Part shown: one piece after another, positions 46,700 through 58,056 of the stretch
Layout of the letters: each line of letters starts with the position of its first letter
How positions within the stretch are numbered: position 1 is the first letter of the stretch
From: Gonatopus flavifemur
Taxonomy: Eukaryota; Arthropoda; Insecta; Hymenoptera; Dryinidae
Direction of reading: 5' to 3'
Length of the DNA stretch: 64,000 nucleotides
NCBI GenBank assembly: GCA_018340375.1
Contig: JAFFJZ010000001.1
Span: 53,188,001-53,252,000 of the forward strand
The notes under the pieces: generated by a model
What the model was told of the DNA's origin: nothing
The model's database searches: none
Seen by the model: the letters and a program-made list of their open reading frames with translations, nothing else
Translations under genes and position numbers: made by a program

Positions 46700-49335
46700 A
46701 GTGAAGCAACTTTATCGACGATTAATCAGGCACTCTTGTACTTTATGTACTGTATTGAATGATGCATCGTTATTCACTTTTAATAACATTACACAGTGAT
46801 ATTTGACTGTGAATAATGGAACATATGCATGTAATTTCATCTCTATGTTTGATGTTATGCGTCTAGTGTGTATTTTGTTATGTGATCCATTAGTCAATGA
46901 TAATATTATATAGTTTCGTTCAATGCTATTCCATTACACGTTACATTTGACTCTCGGTTTGAAGAAATTGATAAGACATATATATAATAATGTCTCTTTC
47001 AAAATATGAGAAATTTCATTCATATCACACAACAATAATTTGTAAATCCACCGAAATTTCCGATAAAAATTGAATTACAGCTGCTTTTCCCGCATTCAAA
47101 TCGTCGGCACAACGTTGGAAATGGAATTTCATTCTGCCTTATTAACTTCATCGTTCATCTTTACGTGCCACATCGTATCTTGTGATCATCTCTGAGCAAA
47201 TAAATACCTACGAGAAGATCTGTAATTTACTTATCTTTCCTTTTTCCTCGAGAAAAATTGTATCATACCGGTAGAATTCTACTTGTTTGCCATGTACTTT
47301 ATTCATTTTTTGTTCAGTTCTCTCATTTCTCGTATATCTCCAAGGTACATTCGGTCATAAATACATAGAGAATTATTCAGTTTCGTCGCTGATCCTCCCC
47401 GCTGGAGATTACGAAACTTCAATATTTGGTTTTGTTCATATAGTTTGGAGATATATATATCTATTATTGAAAAGATGAATGATCGTATCGGTTGGGAATT
47501 ATGTTCCCATGAACAACCCTTGATTTTGTAACAAGTGAGTTCTCTTCTTCTTTCTTGGAATCGTTGAATGATGGAACATTTTTGTCCTGATGTACCTTTG
47601 GAGATAATGCGCCATTTGTTTTCTTCTTTTTCAATCCCTGTAAAGGGACTTCTTATGCGTATCGCTGGTTGCCATCCCAGGTTAAGAATGAAAGGGCTTG
47701 TTGGAAGAGAGTGAAGCAAGAAAATAAGTTGTGTGTTCTCATGAGACCACTGTGAATAACAAAAGGGATGTATTTCATTGCCAATCCAATATACGAATAT
47801 CATGTAAGAATAAACCTTCGTTCTAGCATAAAAGGTTTTCTTCGATTAAATGGATGAACAGACAGGAGACGGCAATGACAATTTCACGATTATCTGAAAA
47901 ATTGATGTTGTCACTTTTATGTTGGAGAAAGTTTCAGAATTCAATCAAAAATCGATAACCTCGTTTATGGTAAATGAATTTGAAGAATTCAGTTGAAGTA
48001 ACTAAATCCATGATATTATCTACTTGAGAACATTATTTTCATTGCTACTTTTGAGCGAGAAAGTTAGAACAATGAACTTTTATGCTCCGATGGAAACGTT
48101 AGACCATCTTACAAGAGCATTTCAGAATATAAAGATGTATTTGATTGGTATTCAAAGTAATTAAAGAGTGAAAGATAAGCCAGGATCGATTTCGAAATGT
48201 GGAGAAGTTTTCTGGATTCAATGCTTCATATCGATTAAAAATTATGAAGTCTTTGATAAGCAGATGTTCTCATAAAAGAGATGGTATTCGAAAGAGAACT
48301 TTGAAAATGTGGTAGATGGTTCGAGATGAAATATCGATATGTCTGAAAATATACAAATTTTTGAATTTTTTACATTTTTTTATCAGCTAGAAATTGTAAA
48401 GCGTACCCGGAATGCATGGAAATGAGAAGAAGATATTTCAAATCTTGTGTAAATCGTGACACTTTTGTCCCTAACATCAAATCTGACGCGTTTATTCGAT
48501 ATACGTGCCGCAAAGATCAAAGGGGTAGTTAAGAAACAAGTTTTGAAGCGCTTAACTTTCTTCACCTACATCGGTGGTTCCCTATTTTATCTTTAATACT
48601 AAGAGCCGCATGTTCTATGCGCATCTGTGACGTTTCACGCCATGTGCTTGGTATGTGTGTACATAGTCATTATGGTAGGGTTAGTTCAACAGGAAACTGC
48701 TGGTATAGGAGAGGATCTCAAAAACCCTTGATCACCCTTGCTGCTTATTTCGTACTTAAGGTTACTCGCACACGTGTTCGTAGTTGGTGGTGTAGATAAC
48801 ACTTTGTGAATCTAAGAATCGATACTTATACAAAATCAAATTAGTAAAAAATATAAAAATAAACGAGTAAATTATGCTGAATTCTAAAACGTTCCTTCAG
48901 AGTCAAAGATTTTCAGAAATTGAAGAACAAATCGATGGAGTGCTTGGCGAATCGCTTGATGAAGAACATAGAACCGAGAAGACAATAATGAAATATATTT
49001 TGAAATGTCACGAGAAAACTGAAACGCAGATATCTAATGTTGATTTCAATCAAGTTGAATTGTGCAGAGATATTGCGCAATATGAGAACTTCAATCAAGA
49101 ATATGTATCTATCAAAGTATGAACGTGGAGAAACATTTTTGTAGCAAATTGTACACAGTATAATTCATCGGATGGAAATATGAATTTGAGAATATACAAT
49201 CCAACCTATCTTCACGTTCATTTCGTTATAGCACGCAAGTTCCAATTATCGTATCCTTTTGAGCGCACAACATCAGTGAAAGTTTCCATTCACAATAATG
49301 CATCTTTATTTGTTGTTGTATCGGACACGGCTTAT
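46700..49335. other. 2.6 kb without recognised gene
   Basis: Includes the longest open frame of the window (minus strand, 47303-47803, 166 codons), with no recognisable family, signal or repeat. I treat it as unproven. A TA microsatellite lies near 46977. Confidence 0.35.
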
Positions 49336-49342
49336 CATCGTA

Positions 49343-50100
49343 CCAGGTCATTCAATATGTCCGTAGGATGAGTAAGAAAAGAACAAAAACTTGACAAAAC
49401 TCGATTTCATTATTCAACATAGTTGCCTTCGAGGGCGATACAACGAGTATCGCGATTTTCCAACTTTTTGATATCACTTTTATGGTACGATTTCTCTTAC
49501 TCTTCAAAATAGGCCTCAGTTTCAGCGATTACTTCATCATTGGACTCAAATTTCTTGCCAACAAGCATTCTCTTGAGATCTGAAAACAGGAAAAAGTCGC
49601 TGGGGGCTAAATCTGGAGAATACGGTGGCTGGGTGAGCAATTCGAAGCCCAATTCATTCAATTTTGCCATCGTTTTCATCGATTTGTGGCACGGTGCATT
49701 GTCTTGGTGAAACAACCCTTTTTTCTTTCGCAAATGTTGCCGTTTCCTCGCGATTTCAGCCTTCAATCGATCCAAAAGTGCACAGTAATAGTGGCTGTTG
49801 ATGATGGTTCCTTTTTGGAGTTAGTCGATGAACGCATCCCAAAATACAGACGCTATCACCTCACCCGCCGACTATTGCGTCTTTGCTCGCTTTGGATTCG
49901 ATTCGTCGACTGCTGTTCACTCAGCTGACCGTCTCTTGGATTCTGGTGTGTAATGGTGGAGCCATGTTCCATCCATTGTCACATATCGACGATAGAATTC
50001 GATTTTATTGCGGTTTAACAGCTCCAAACCCTCCTCTGAAGCATCAATCCGTTGTCAACTGTGAGCTCACGTGGCACAAATATGAGCATTGTCAAATACA
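49343..50100 (-). pseudogene. Decayed mariner transposase, irritans (Himar-like) subfamily
   Basis: The minus strand encodes the C-terminal two-thirds of a mariner transposase. Reading downstream: a VPRELTVD linker near 50065, an ASEEGLELLNRNKIEFYRR segment, the first catalytic site as MDGTWLHHY (usually VDETW), SAGEVIASVFWDA, the second aspartate in FHQDNAPCHKS, the third in PYSPDLAPSDFFLF (the D34D triad), then KRMLVGKKF and a terminal IALEGNYVE ending at 49410. Order and spacing match irritans-type enzymes. There are in-frame stops near positions 49917, 49872, 49824 and 49497, and an apparent frameshift near 50058. The N-terminal helix-turn-helix is missing. The element's 3' end is probably CCAGGTCATTCAATATGTCC at 49343, preceded by TA. 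Non-functional; it could still be a binding site for a related enzyme. Confidence 0.9.
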
Positions 50101-50109
50101 TCAAAATTT

Positions 50110-51305
50110 GCTCATCATTTCCACTATCAGTGAAGGTGAGAACTGATGAAATATATATGGAATTTTTTCATCCCTCTGAAAATCTTCGTATGATTAATCA
50201 AAGCCAGAAAAAAATTTTCATTCAACGTGGTTACAATTCGACATACGTTTGCATGTTATAATATCCTCAACAAACTTGAATTATCTCACATTTAGAATTT
50301 GATCCTCTAGATGTATAAGAAACTCCATGTGATTTTGATTTTTTCTTCTATTTATTTATGTTGTCGCAATCGCGTAAGTATCATCAAGAAGTACAATATT
50401 CATCGGATCTTGGAACTCTCCAAGTAAACTTCCCAACTCCATGTATCTTGGAAAGTTGGGTATATCGAATTCCATGTTCCTATGGCAAAGTATCCAAGAG
50501 TTACTACAAGTATTAGCATCTAAATACAAGGATATATGAGAGATCTGGTATGATGTACCGCAAATTTGACGCTGTTGAAATATTGTTCTTCTAAATACGT
50601 TCTACATTTTATTCAATTAAAATTATATCAAGTCTCTGAATGTACGTACCCGAATGAATTAACGTTGAATTTTCAAATGTATGCTGTTATAATATTGCAA
50701 TGAATATATATATATATGTATAAATTCAATTCATTTCATCGACATTATCAACCCTATTTACACAAAACAATACTATTATGAATTAAATTTGCGATGTAAC
50801 TTTTGTTTCGAACAGTAGTCGAAGCTGAGTCCTTGAGAGTTGCAAATTTGTAATATTTCTGTCACGTCGATGGTTTTAAAGGTTCAGAAAGGTGCAATAT
50901 TTCAGAGTGTTATCAGAATTTTAGATTAATATTCAGTGTATATTATTCAACATGACGAATAGTTAGAAATTCATATCGTGTGTCACATGAATCGAAGTTT
51001 ACTCCACCAATCTTGTCGCTTATCAAAGCAATACCTGATACTTCTTGAGAAGTTTAAACATGAGTTCAAACAGTTCAGTTTCCTAATGTAGTTGTATGTA
51101 ATAGACGTAATATGTCAAGGCTATGTATGCAGCTACTTTGGATCATCTTGATACTTGATTTCGGAGAAGTTGTAAGGATTGTCAAGATAATGATATTAGG
51201 ATTCACTTGTACCTAATTGCCACCTTGCGCTTATATAAGGGGTTCAAAGTTGGACTTTTGATCTCAAGAAGTATCGATTAGTTTGTCGATAATCCTTCAT
51301 TACGA
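50110..51305. other. No gene; AAGTATCAAGAAG words
   Basis: Words such as AAGTATCATCAAGAAG, ACTTCTTGAGAAG and TCAAGAAGTATC recur in both orientations between 50376 and 51285. This may be a decayed foldback. A TA microsatellite lies at about 50704. Confidence 0.3.
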
Positions 51306-51315
51306 TTGACTTACA

Positions 51316-51603
51316 CACAGAGAACAAAAGCAGAGCGGAAATATAATAATCTTTCAAAGAAAATATGGAAATATTCCTTAAATCTGTAATGAGGATGAAA
51401 CAGTTCACATTTTTGTTGAATTTCACTTTAAAAAGAATGAAAGATTATCAATACAATAAAGAGTATATAATTTTACCAAAGTAAATGATAAAATTTACAA
51501 ATTTTGTTATTCATTTCGTAAAATTTTCATACGCGACTTTGGGAAAATTCATACTTCTTTTTAAAGTATTCATGATTCTTCATTCTTCTCCAAGTAAAGT
51601 TCA
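51316..51603. repeat. Decayed family F MITE
   Basis: Begins CACAGAGAACAAAAGC and keeps ATATTCCTTAAATCTGTAAT, GGATGAAACAGTTC and the CATACGCGACTTTGGGAAAA central region. It is recognisably related to 23280-23735. The right terminus is gone. Confidence 0.6.
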
Positions 51604-51606
51604 AAA

Positions 51607-51742
51607 CACTGGGAAAAAAGTATTCCAAATGTATTTCAATCAAATGAAGTTTGTCAAGTACTAACAAATCTTATTAGACCCAAGGATGGTTTGTGTATAA
51701 TTCATCAGCCTTCTTTGTCACAAACAAACACTTTCCTCAGTA
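51607..51742. mobile_element. Short CACTG/CAGTA-ended MITE
   Basis: Begins CACTGGGAAAAAAGTATTCC and ends ACACTTTCCTCAGTA. The interior contains TTTGTCAAGTACTAACAAAT, resembling the right part of the element at 41246-42834. Confidence 0.45.
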
Positions 51743-51744
51743 CA

Positions 51745-53355
51745 AAAACGTGAATCGTTTCATCTGTATTACAAATATGGGACATATTCTCAAATTTTCA
51801 TTCCTGATTCCTACATTTTCGATCTGCATTCTTATCCATGCATCCACGTGGAAAAGATGTGTGAGCATTATGTCAATATTTTTTATACGGATATTCAAGG
51901 TTTCTTATCAATGTTTGGAATTTTATAGGAAGGAATATGGAAAACCATACGTATAATCTCATTCGATGTTTGGAACGAATTTGAATCACCTCGATTCATT
52001 TACACGGTTGGATGCGGCTGAACTGATATGATAATTACGTTGACCGCAGTTAATTGCGCTGACCACGATCCACTCGAATGGAAGAAAGCAATAGGATTAT
52101 ACTTTGGACTGGAATTCTTTCATTGGAATTCTAAAATCGTTAGTTTTGGTTTGAATATGAGATTCTTGTTGATTTACATTGGAAGCAATTAAATACTGTT
52201 AGACATTTCTTGTTATGCTTCACAGAGAATTCGATCGTTTTCATCAAAATTAGTGATTGGGAATATGAGCAGGTTATTTTATCCCGATTTTGAATGTGCT
52301 TGTTTAAACTAAGGACTACAGTATCGAAAAAATAAAATAAAACTTTCTCATCAATTCTCGTAAATTCACGAGGAGAGATGATTATTTGGGAACAGGGGCA
52401 AATATATCCCTCAATCAATGAATTTCTTTCGCAAGGCGTACATTATTTGTGCTATAATTTCAATGCTTCTGATGTTTCAATTTTGTTATAAACTTAACTT
52501 ATCGTTCCTATTTGACGTTCATTTTCATTTATGGAACAACTGCACAGATTGTGGATAAATATTTACCAATGCTACACGGTTGATTGTACGCGACTTGGAA
52601 TGGATGATTCATTGAAAAAAAAAAAAAAATTCAGCTTTCGATTCGTTTTAAAGTACGTATACAATTTTCGTTTTATATTTCATGTTTGATTCATTGTAAA
52701 TCTTTTGATGAATCGTAGATTTGGTTGCTCGTTTGGAATCTAAATATTTATTGTCCATAGCGGCATCACCATTATCCAATAAACAATTCAATCATTCGTG
52801 GAAGGAAAAACAGTCATAAGTTTATCCGACATGAATTCGTATCGATTGGAATATACGAAATACAGTTATCGGTTTTGACGAATTTCGAAAAATTTGTTTG
52901 TTTTTTTCCAATTTCATAACAATGTAGATTTACATATGAACGATGTTAACGATTGGACCTGCATCTACATTTATATTCACACACAGACGTTATTCATGTG
53001 ATCAAATGACCTGGAAAATATATTATTATCCTGAATAATAATCATTTTATGAAATTATCAAAATTTCTTCAGAGTATTAACGTTATTGGGAATACGATTA
53101 CGCAGATGTATTTATGATCTAGACACTTGAATGGTGGGAATTGATTGATTGATGAATCGATGATTCAATTTCTGAGGACAATTTTTGAGTAACAATCGAG
53201 AAATTATAAACTCATTTGTTATTTGTGTGACTGGTTGCAATGAAATAGTTCCGAAATATAGTTTGATAGTCAATTTCTATTCAAGTTCAGAGTTATCCCA
53301 GTGTATCAAGAAAACTATTGAGATTTCAATTATGGCACTCAAAGGCTAAGAGAAA
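51745..53355. other. No gene recognised
   Basis: AT-rich, with an A-run at about 52616-52629. Confidence 0.4.
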
Positions 53356-53359
53356 TATT

Positions 53360-53572
53360 CACTGTAAAAAAAATCCTTCTGAAAATTCAAAGAATGTGAC
53401 TGTAATTTCCAGATGAATCTTATTGGATTTTAAAGCATCTTGAAAATTCAGTCAAGTTTCTCAAATTTCAGCAAAATAATTCATCTAAAAGTTCAGGAGA
53501 AAGTTGATTGTAAAAATTACACTCACATTTTCTGAATTTTCAGAAGGGATTTTTTTACAAAGTTATGAAAGA
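53360..53572. mobile_element. 213-bp CACTG-ended MITE, CCTTCTGAAAATTC family
   Basis: Begins CACTGTAAAAAAAATCCTTC and ends GAAGGGATTTTTTTACAAAG. TT lies on both flanks. Inner pairs include GAATGTGACTGTAATTT with its inverse. Confidence 0.7.
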
Positions 53573-53574
53573 GG

Positions 53575-54340
53575 GAGGCTTATTTGGCGTCCAAATTATC
53601 AGAAGAATCTGAGAAGCCATTGAAATTTACAGAAACTTCAAATATTAACGAGCAAGTCGATTGAATTCAGTTGAATTTGCAATGTGATGTTAATAGAAAT
53701 CTGATGGATTTGACACAAAATCTTTTCGATTTTCATAGTCATAATTCATATAGTCTCGGATCATCTCAAGGGAGCAAAATTGAGGCCAGTTCAGATTGAT
53801 TTCCAAGTTGATGTGCGTTCATAAAAAGTTTATTGTACGTTTGAATATGCGCATCCTTAATCCACGTTTACGGAACGTTCTTCAGAGCTTCGTATTTTCT
53901 TGGAGCGTAGTTATAATTTAGAAGATTACAGTTGTATACAAACTCCCAGAATTGAATCCAAGTGGTCTCAAGTAGTCCCAGACTGTGCATTTTGCCAAGA
54001 AAAATCAAATTGTAATTCAATAGCAAATGCAGTTATTCCGCCCATAAATTCAGACTGCTGAGAAACAAAATTGAAGCAAGAAAGAAATCTCTCAAATCTT
54101 TAACGTGGGATTCCATTCTTTAGCCAGCCAGAAGTGAGGTTGTCGAATTTTTAAATTCTCTGTCTAATATTCAACTAAACCTTTTTTTTCAGTGCAGTTT
54201 TTCTCTTGTGAGACGATTCACTCTGCAAAAAATAGTCTGAAATTTTCTATATCCGATGAATACGAAAATTCTGACACTATTGTAATTGAAGTCTAGTTCA
54301 ATTATGAATTAATTGAATGGACTGCAAAGTGTATTAAAAT
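53575..54340. other. No gene recognised
   Basis: No splice-linked frames or element ends that I can support. If the candidate gene at 54394-54840 is real, this is intron. Confidence 0.3.
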
Positions 54341-54393
54341 TCATATAAAAATGCATGGAATATCATAATTTTGTATGGAACCTTGCAACATAC

Positions 54394-54840
54394 CCGTCAT
54401 TCTTGTGACGGGCATATTTATATTAGGCAAGACAACCTGAAAAAGAAAATATATATATTTAATAAGAGAAAAGAATGTAGACAAAATTACTTAAAATTGT
54501 TAACGATACAACCTTACCATGATGTGATGAGCAGTGGTAGTACGAGGGTACTCTCTTCAATTTTTTTTTTAAGCCTGAGAATAAGAATATATTAATACAA
54601 GTAAGAATATGGAAGGAAGGAACGATACCTGTTCATACCCTGACTCATCAAGTGTTGTTAATGTACCTAGAAAGAGAAAATAGAATTAAATGAATAAATA
54701 TGTATTAGATAATAAGTACAAAATAGATCTAAGACAAAATATACTTATCTGTCAAACCGATTATCACAAGACCAACACAACCGCGAATTGAGTAACGGCC
54801 GATTTTATCACCGTCACACGCAAACCTGACACCTTACCTG
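54394..54840 (-). CDS. Candidate 5' exons of a spliced host gene (unidentified)
   Basis: On the minus strand I see a chain of splice-like signals in the right order. Exon A ends at 54838 with CAG followed by GTAAGGT. Exon B is 54666-54629 (38 nt), after a pyrimidine tract ending CTAG and before GTATCG. Exon C is 54436-54394 (43 nt), after TTTCTTTTTCAG and before GTATGT. Introns would be 171 and 192 bp, usual for insects. One frame stays open through all three; exon B reads TLTTLDESGYEQ and exon C begins VVLPNINMPVTRM. No in-frame ATG lies upstream in exon A (a stop lies about 25 codons upstream of its end), so the start may be in another exon or these may be untranslated. I do not recognise the protein. 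TATCGATA, a DRE-type core promoter element, lies upstream at 54985-54992. Chance agreement of short exons is possible. Confidence 0.3.
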
Positions 54841-55918
54841 CGATTTGATAAAGATTCACGAATACTAAATACGGTAGTTGACAGTTGTCAACAAAGCGCG
54901 GCCATATTGTAAATCACGAAAGCCATTGCGCAGACGTTAGTATTATATCGCAGAGTTATCGAACCGCCATCGATCGATCGAAAGTATCGATACTACCATC
55001 ACCAGCCGCCAGGGTTCGCATAGGTAATCGAGGTTTCGCATAGGACGGGATAACTCTAACAGTATATAATAAGAGGGGTTTGAGACAGATTATTCACTCT
55101 CGACCGACTACACCTTCCTGCGAGTCGCAGAAACCATTTTAAAGAGGTGAGCGATTTAGAGTCATAGACCGGGGTTATGGTAATACCTAACACACTCAGA
55201 CCGGTGGGTAAGCTAGGGTTAGTGGGAGACAATGTGCAATGTCCTTGTCTAATTAGTTTCTAGAGTCACCTAGGGAAAGGTGGGAACGAGAACTTGGTAA
55301 TACCAGTTCTCAAGTAGGGGCACAAGCACAGCCCATGGGGATCTGCAACACGACCTTCACACGGCTGCAGCTTAGGGATTATTCATACCATACCGAATAC
55401 CGTAAGATTCCCGCAATTAAAGATTCCCTTGTTTAGCTTAACGTAGAGTCACGTAAGGAATAGACCTCTCTGTCTATCCCATCATTTATCCTGTAAATCA
55501 TCTGCGATTACCGGGTTTTATTAAATTCTTTTCGTTGGAATTCACCCGCGCCGCGGAATTCAAAAGTGTGCACACTTAGGGCAGTAGAAAGTCCGGACTA
55601 TTAAGTCGTATTTTAAGTTACCAATTGTCAAAGCTATAATTGATCAAGACTGACGATCAATCCTTGTATTTGTTTTTTTTTGTAAAGATTAAAAATACTT
55701 ATACTTTTGTTAATAAATTATTCTATGGTTCAAACATTAAAAATCCGTCTTATCCAGTTCTTTGTAAATAACCTGTGACCCGCGTTCCCCAAGTCATCGG
55801 AAACTTACCCTGGAACCGACGAGCCAGAGGCATTCTTTTGGGGCTAATTATTACATTAATTAGAGTTGGTCGAACCCACTGACGCGTGAATAAAAATTAA
55901 TGATTACGAAACGTCACA
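54404..55918 (+). repeat. Possible solo LTR (alternative reading of this region)
   Basis: The segment starts TGTGACGGGC and ends ACGTCACA, giving 7-bp inverted termini TGTGACG/CGTCACA of the TG...CA type seen in LTRs. Inside, on the plus strand, are a TATA-like AGTATATAATAAG (55061), an initiator-like region near 55090-55100, and late AATAAATTATT (about 55712) that could end an R region, leaving about 190 bp as U5. Against this, the flanks show no matching 4-6-bp duplication, no primer-binding site follows, and the candidate exons at 54394-54436 cross the left border. I regard it as less certain than the presence of a promoter here. Confidence 0.3.
54960..55150 (+). promoter_or_regulatory. 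Divergent promoter-like region: DRE motif and TATA box
   Basis: Contains TATCGATA (54985-54992), a CATCGATCGATCG run just before it, a repeated TTCGCATAGG (about 55015 and 55035), and a TATATAATA box at about 55063. Roughly 30 bp downstream is TTATTCACTCTCGACC, a plausible start site. At 55141-55150 AAAGAG followed by GTGAGCG is a strong donor-like sequence. The area is CpG-richer than its surroundings. It could drive a plus-strand transcript and the minus-strand exons described here. Confidence 0.4.
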
Positions 55919-55924
55919 ACCTCC

Positions 55925-56395
55925 TGAAATTTCATATGACAAGTGAGAAAAGTGTTGAAAATCAATACAAAATTTGTATATTAATTGTTCCATATAAACT
56001 CATATCATATTGAGGAAGCAATTTGTTACAATGTAGTGGAGTGAGATTTGTGATTTTTCGTTTTCTCAGATTGAGAGAGTGAGTTTAATTTACGTTAACA
56101 TACAACAATATATTGGATCCATTAATTTCCGCGTTATCTACGTCAATATTTTCTTAAATTTTCACGATTCATATTCCCTCTACTCGTTAAACCATTCTAT
56201 AAGAAGATCAACACGCTTCAATTACATTTTTTATCCAAGAAATTCGGTAACGCAGGCAAAGCTTATCGCGGTTAAATCTCTGCAAGCTAGAAAATCTATT
56301 TTCCCAATGAAAAATGAGTTCTGATTTCACAAACAGTCTTAAGTATACCTCTAATACCTATCTAAGATTATACTGCCATAACTCAGATCCAAGTT
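55925..56395. other. No feature recognised
   Basis: AT-rich; an 81-codon chance frame without motifs. Confidence 0.35.
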
Positions 56396-56400
56396 GATTA

Positions 56401-56624
56401 CACTGAGAGAAAGGTACCTAGTTGGGACAACTATATGTTAGTTGCCGCAGCTAGATTTCCATTTACGTCAGCTAGACTCTAGTTGGAGTGAATAAAAGTC
56501 TAGCTTTCTGGGAATGAAAAATTTAGTTGTGACAAATAAAATGTAGTTAGCATAGCTAAATTTCTATTGACAGTGACTAAATTCCCTAGCTGTCAAATAT
56601 TTGAATAGACTCTTTCTCTCAGTG
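56401..56624. mobile_element. CTAGTTG/AGCTAG palindrome-word MITE flanked by TA
   Basis: Begins CACTGAGAGAAAGGTACCTA and ends GACTCTTTCTCTCAGTG. TA lies on both flanks. The interior repeats CTAGTTG, TAGCTAAATT and GTCTAGC words in both orientations. Confidence 0.8.
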
Positions 56625-56629
56625 TAATT

Positions 56630-58050
56630 TCGGCAGTTCTTCCAGATAATAACTTGCAACTATTTTCAAGAAATATTTGCCACAATTTTCCCCATGATAT
56701 TGAAAAATAGTCTTTTCTGTTACGAAGAAGTGAACAAACTGCGTTCAAATATTACTATTTGAATCGCTCCTATTGTAGTGAATACATGGAGCAGAATTCT
56801 TCCGATCGCAGAAATTACAAGTACCTCGTGTATATAAAAGACTTATTCACTCAGAAGACATCGTTCACGTCTGCGATAAGGTTGAAAAAATCGTAGCGCA
56901 TTTATTATACCTTCGAGCGTACGTGTACGCGAAGGTTCTGTACGCTACATGTACAAATACATAGATCGCCGGAAGCGAACTGAATGCAAATACGATCAAA
57001 GACATTATTGATAGCGATCGATGTCCAGCGTTCCAGATTAAACGAATGATAAATATGTAAAATGAAAAAATGATCCCATTCTCCTGTCTTCCGCCGGTAA
57101 TGTTTTCGATAATCAATTTGCCTTAGTTAATCATTCATGTGAAACGAAGAATCTTCCACGTCAATTCATTCAACTTTATCCTGCTTGATGAAAATCAGGG
57201 GATCGGGAAGCACGGTGATTTCCCGTACCCGAAGATTTATGTTCAGTTTATTATATTTACGCCTCTCCGATATTCAATGTACAAGGGAAACGGTGGAGTA
57301 AAAATTCCTGAAATATACAAAGAGGCGAAACAAAAACTATGCGATCCGTCAGAGTTTAAGGTAAAGAAGGGTTATTAATGGTAAAAAAAATTGTTTGCTG
57401 AGAGAGAAATGTTTTACGATCAGTGAAAATATAATGATAAATACGTGGTGGTGTTTGTATGAAAATTTATTGAAGTATGTAGTTGTTTTTGCATTGAAAG
57501 TTACATTCGGACGTTTTAAGGATATGATATTGAGGGGTTTGGAAATTTTATACGTGAAGGAAAAAGACCCTAGTACAAATTATTCTCGTTATTCTCTCGG
57601 CCACGCGAGATCTCACTAGGCCTAAACTTGCAAATCCTAGAAAAGGTGCTGTAATAGCCTGAAAATGACTAGAATGATTTATGTTGAGGGTTGTCTTCCA
57701 GAAAGATTACCTTGAATGGAACTTATTGAAAAGTTCCAAATTGCTGAGAGATGACGTGTGAAGATTCATCTCACGTTACGAAGTTTTACACTTTCTTACA
57801 TCTTTTTCTTGTATTGTTTTGTAATGGCACAGAATACTGAAATTACGATGATTATCCATTTATGGTGTTGTAACACCTGTGCAACAAAAACAAACGAACA
57901 AATTAATAAGTACATGATGGCGCTTTCTGGGGTAAAATATTCCGGAGGTAAACTAGTCTCCCGTTCGTAACTGTACCCGCTTCCCTTGTGGATGCAAAAA
58001 TGCAGAAAGCTTGAGTAATAAGTTTTCTCACATAACTCCATAGTGATTTT
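56630..58050. other. No gene recognised
   Basis: Frames up to 83 codons on both strands; a tract near 57150-57370 has moderately balanced composition but no motif. Confidence 0.35.
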
Positions 58051-58056
58051 CCCTAA

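Noticed and set aside
47303..47803. Longest open frame (166 codons, minus strand)
   Set aside because: No recognisable family, signal, repeat or splice context; one frame of this length can arise by chance in 64 kb of six-frame AT-rich DNA. Left uncalled.
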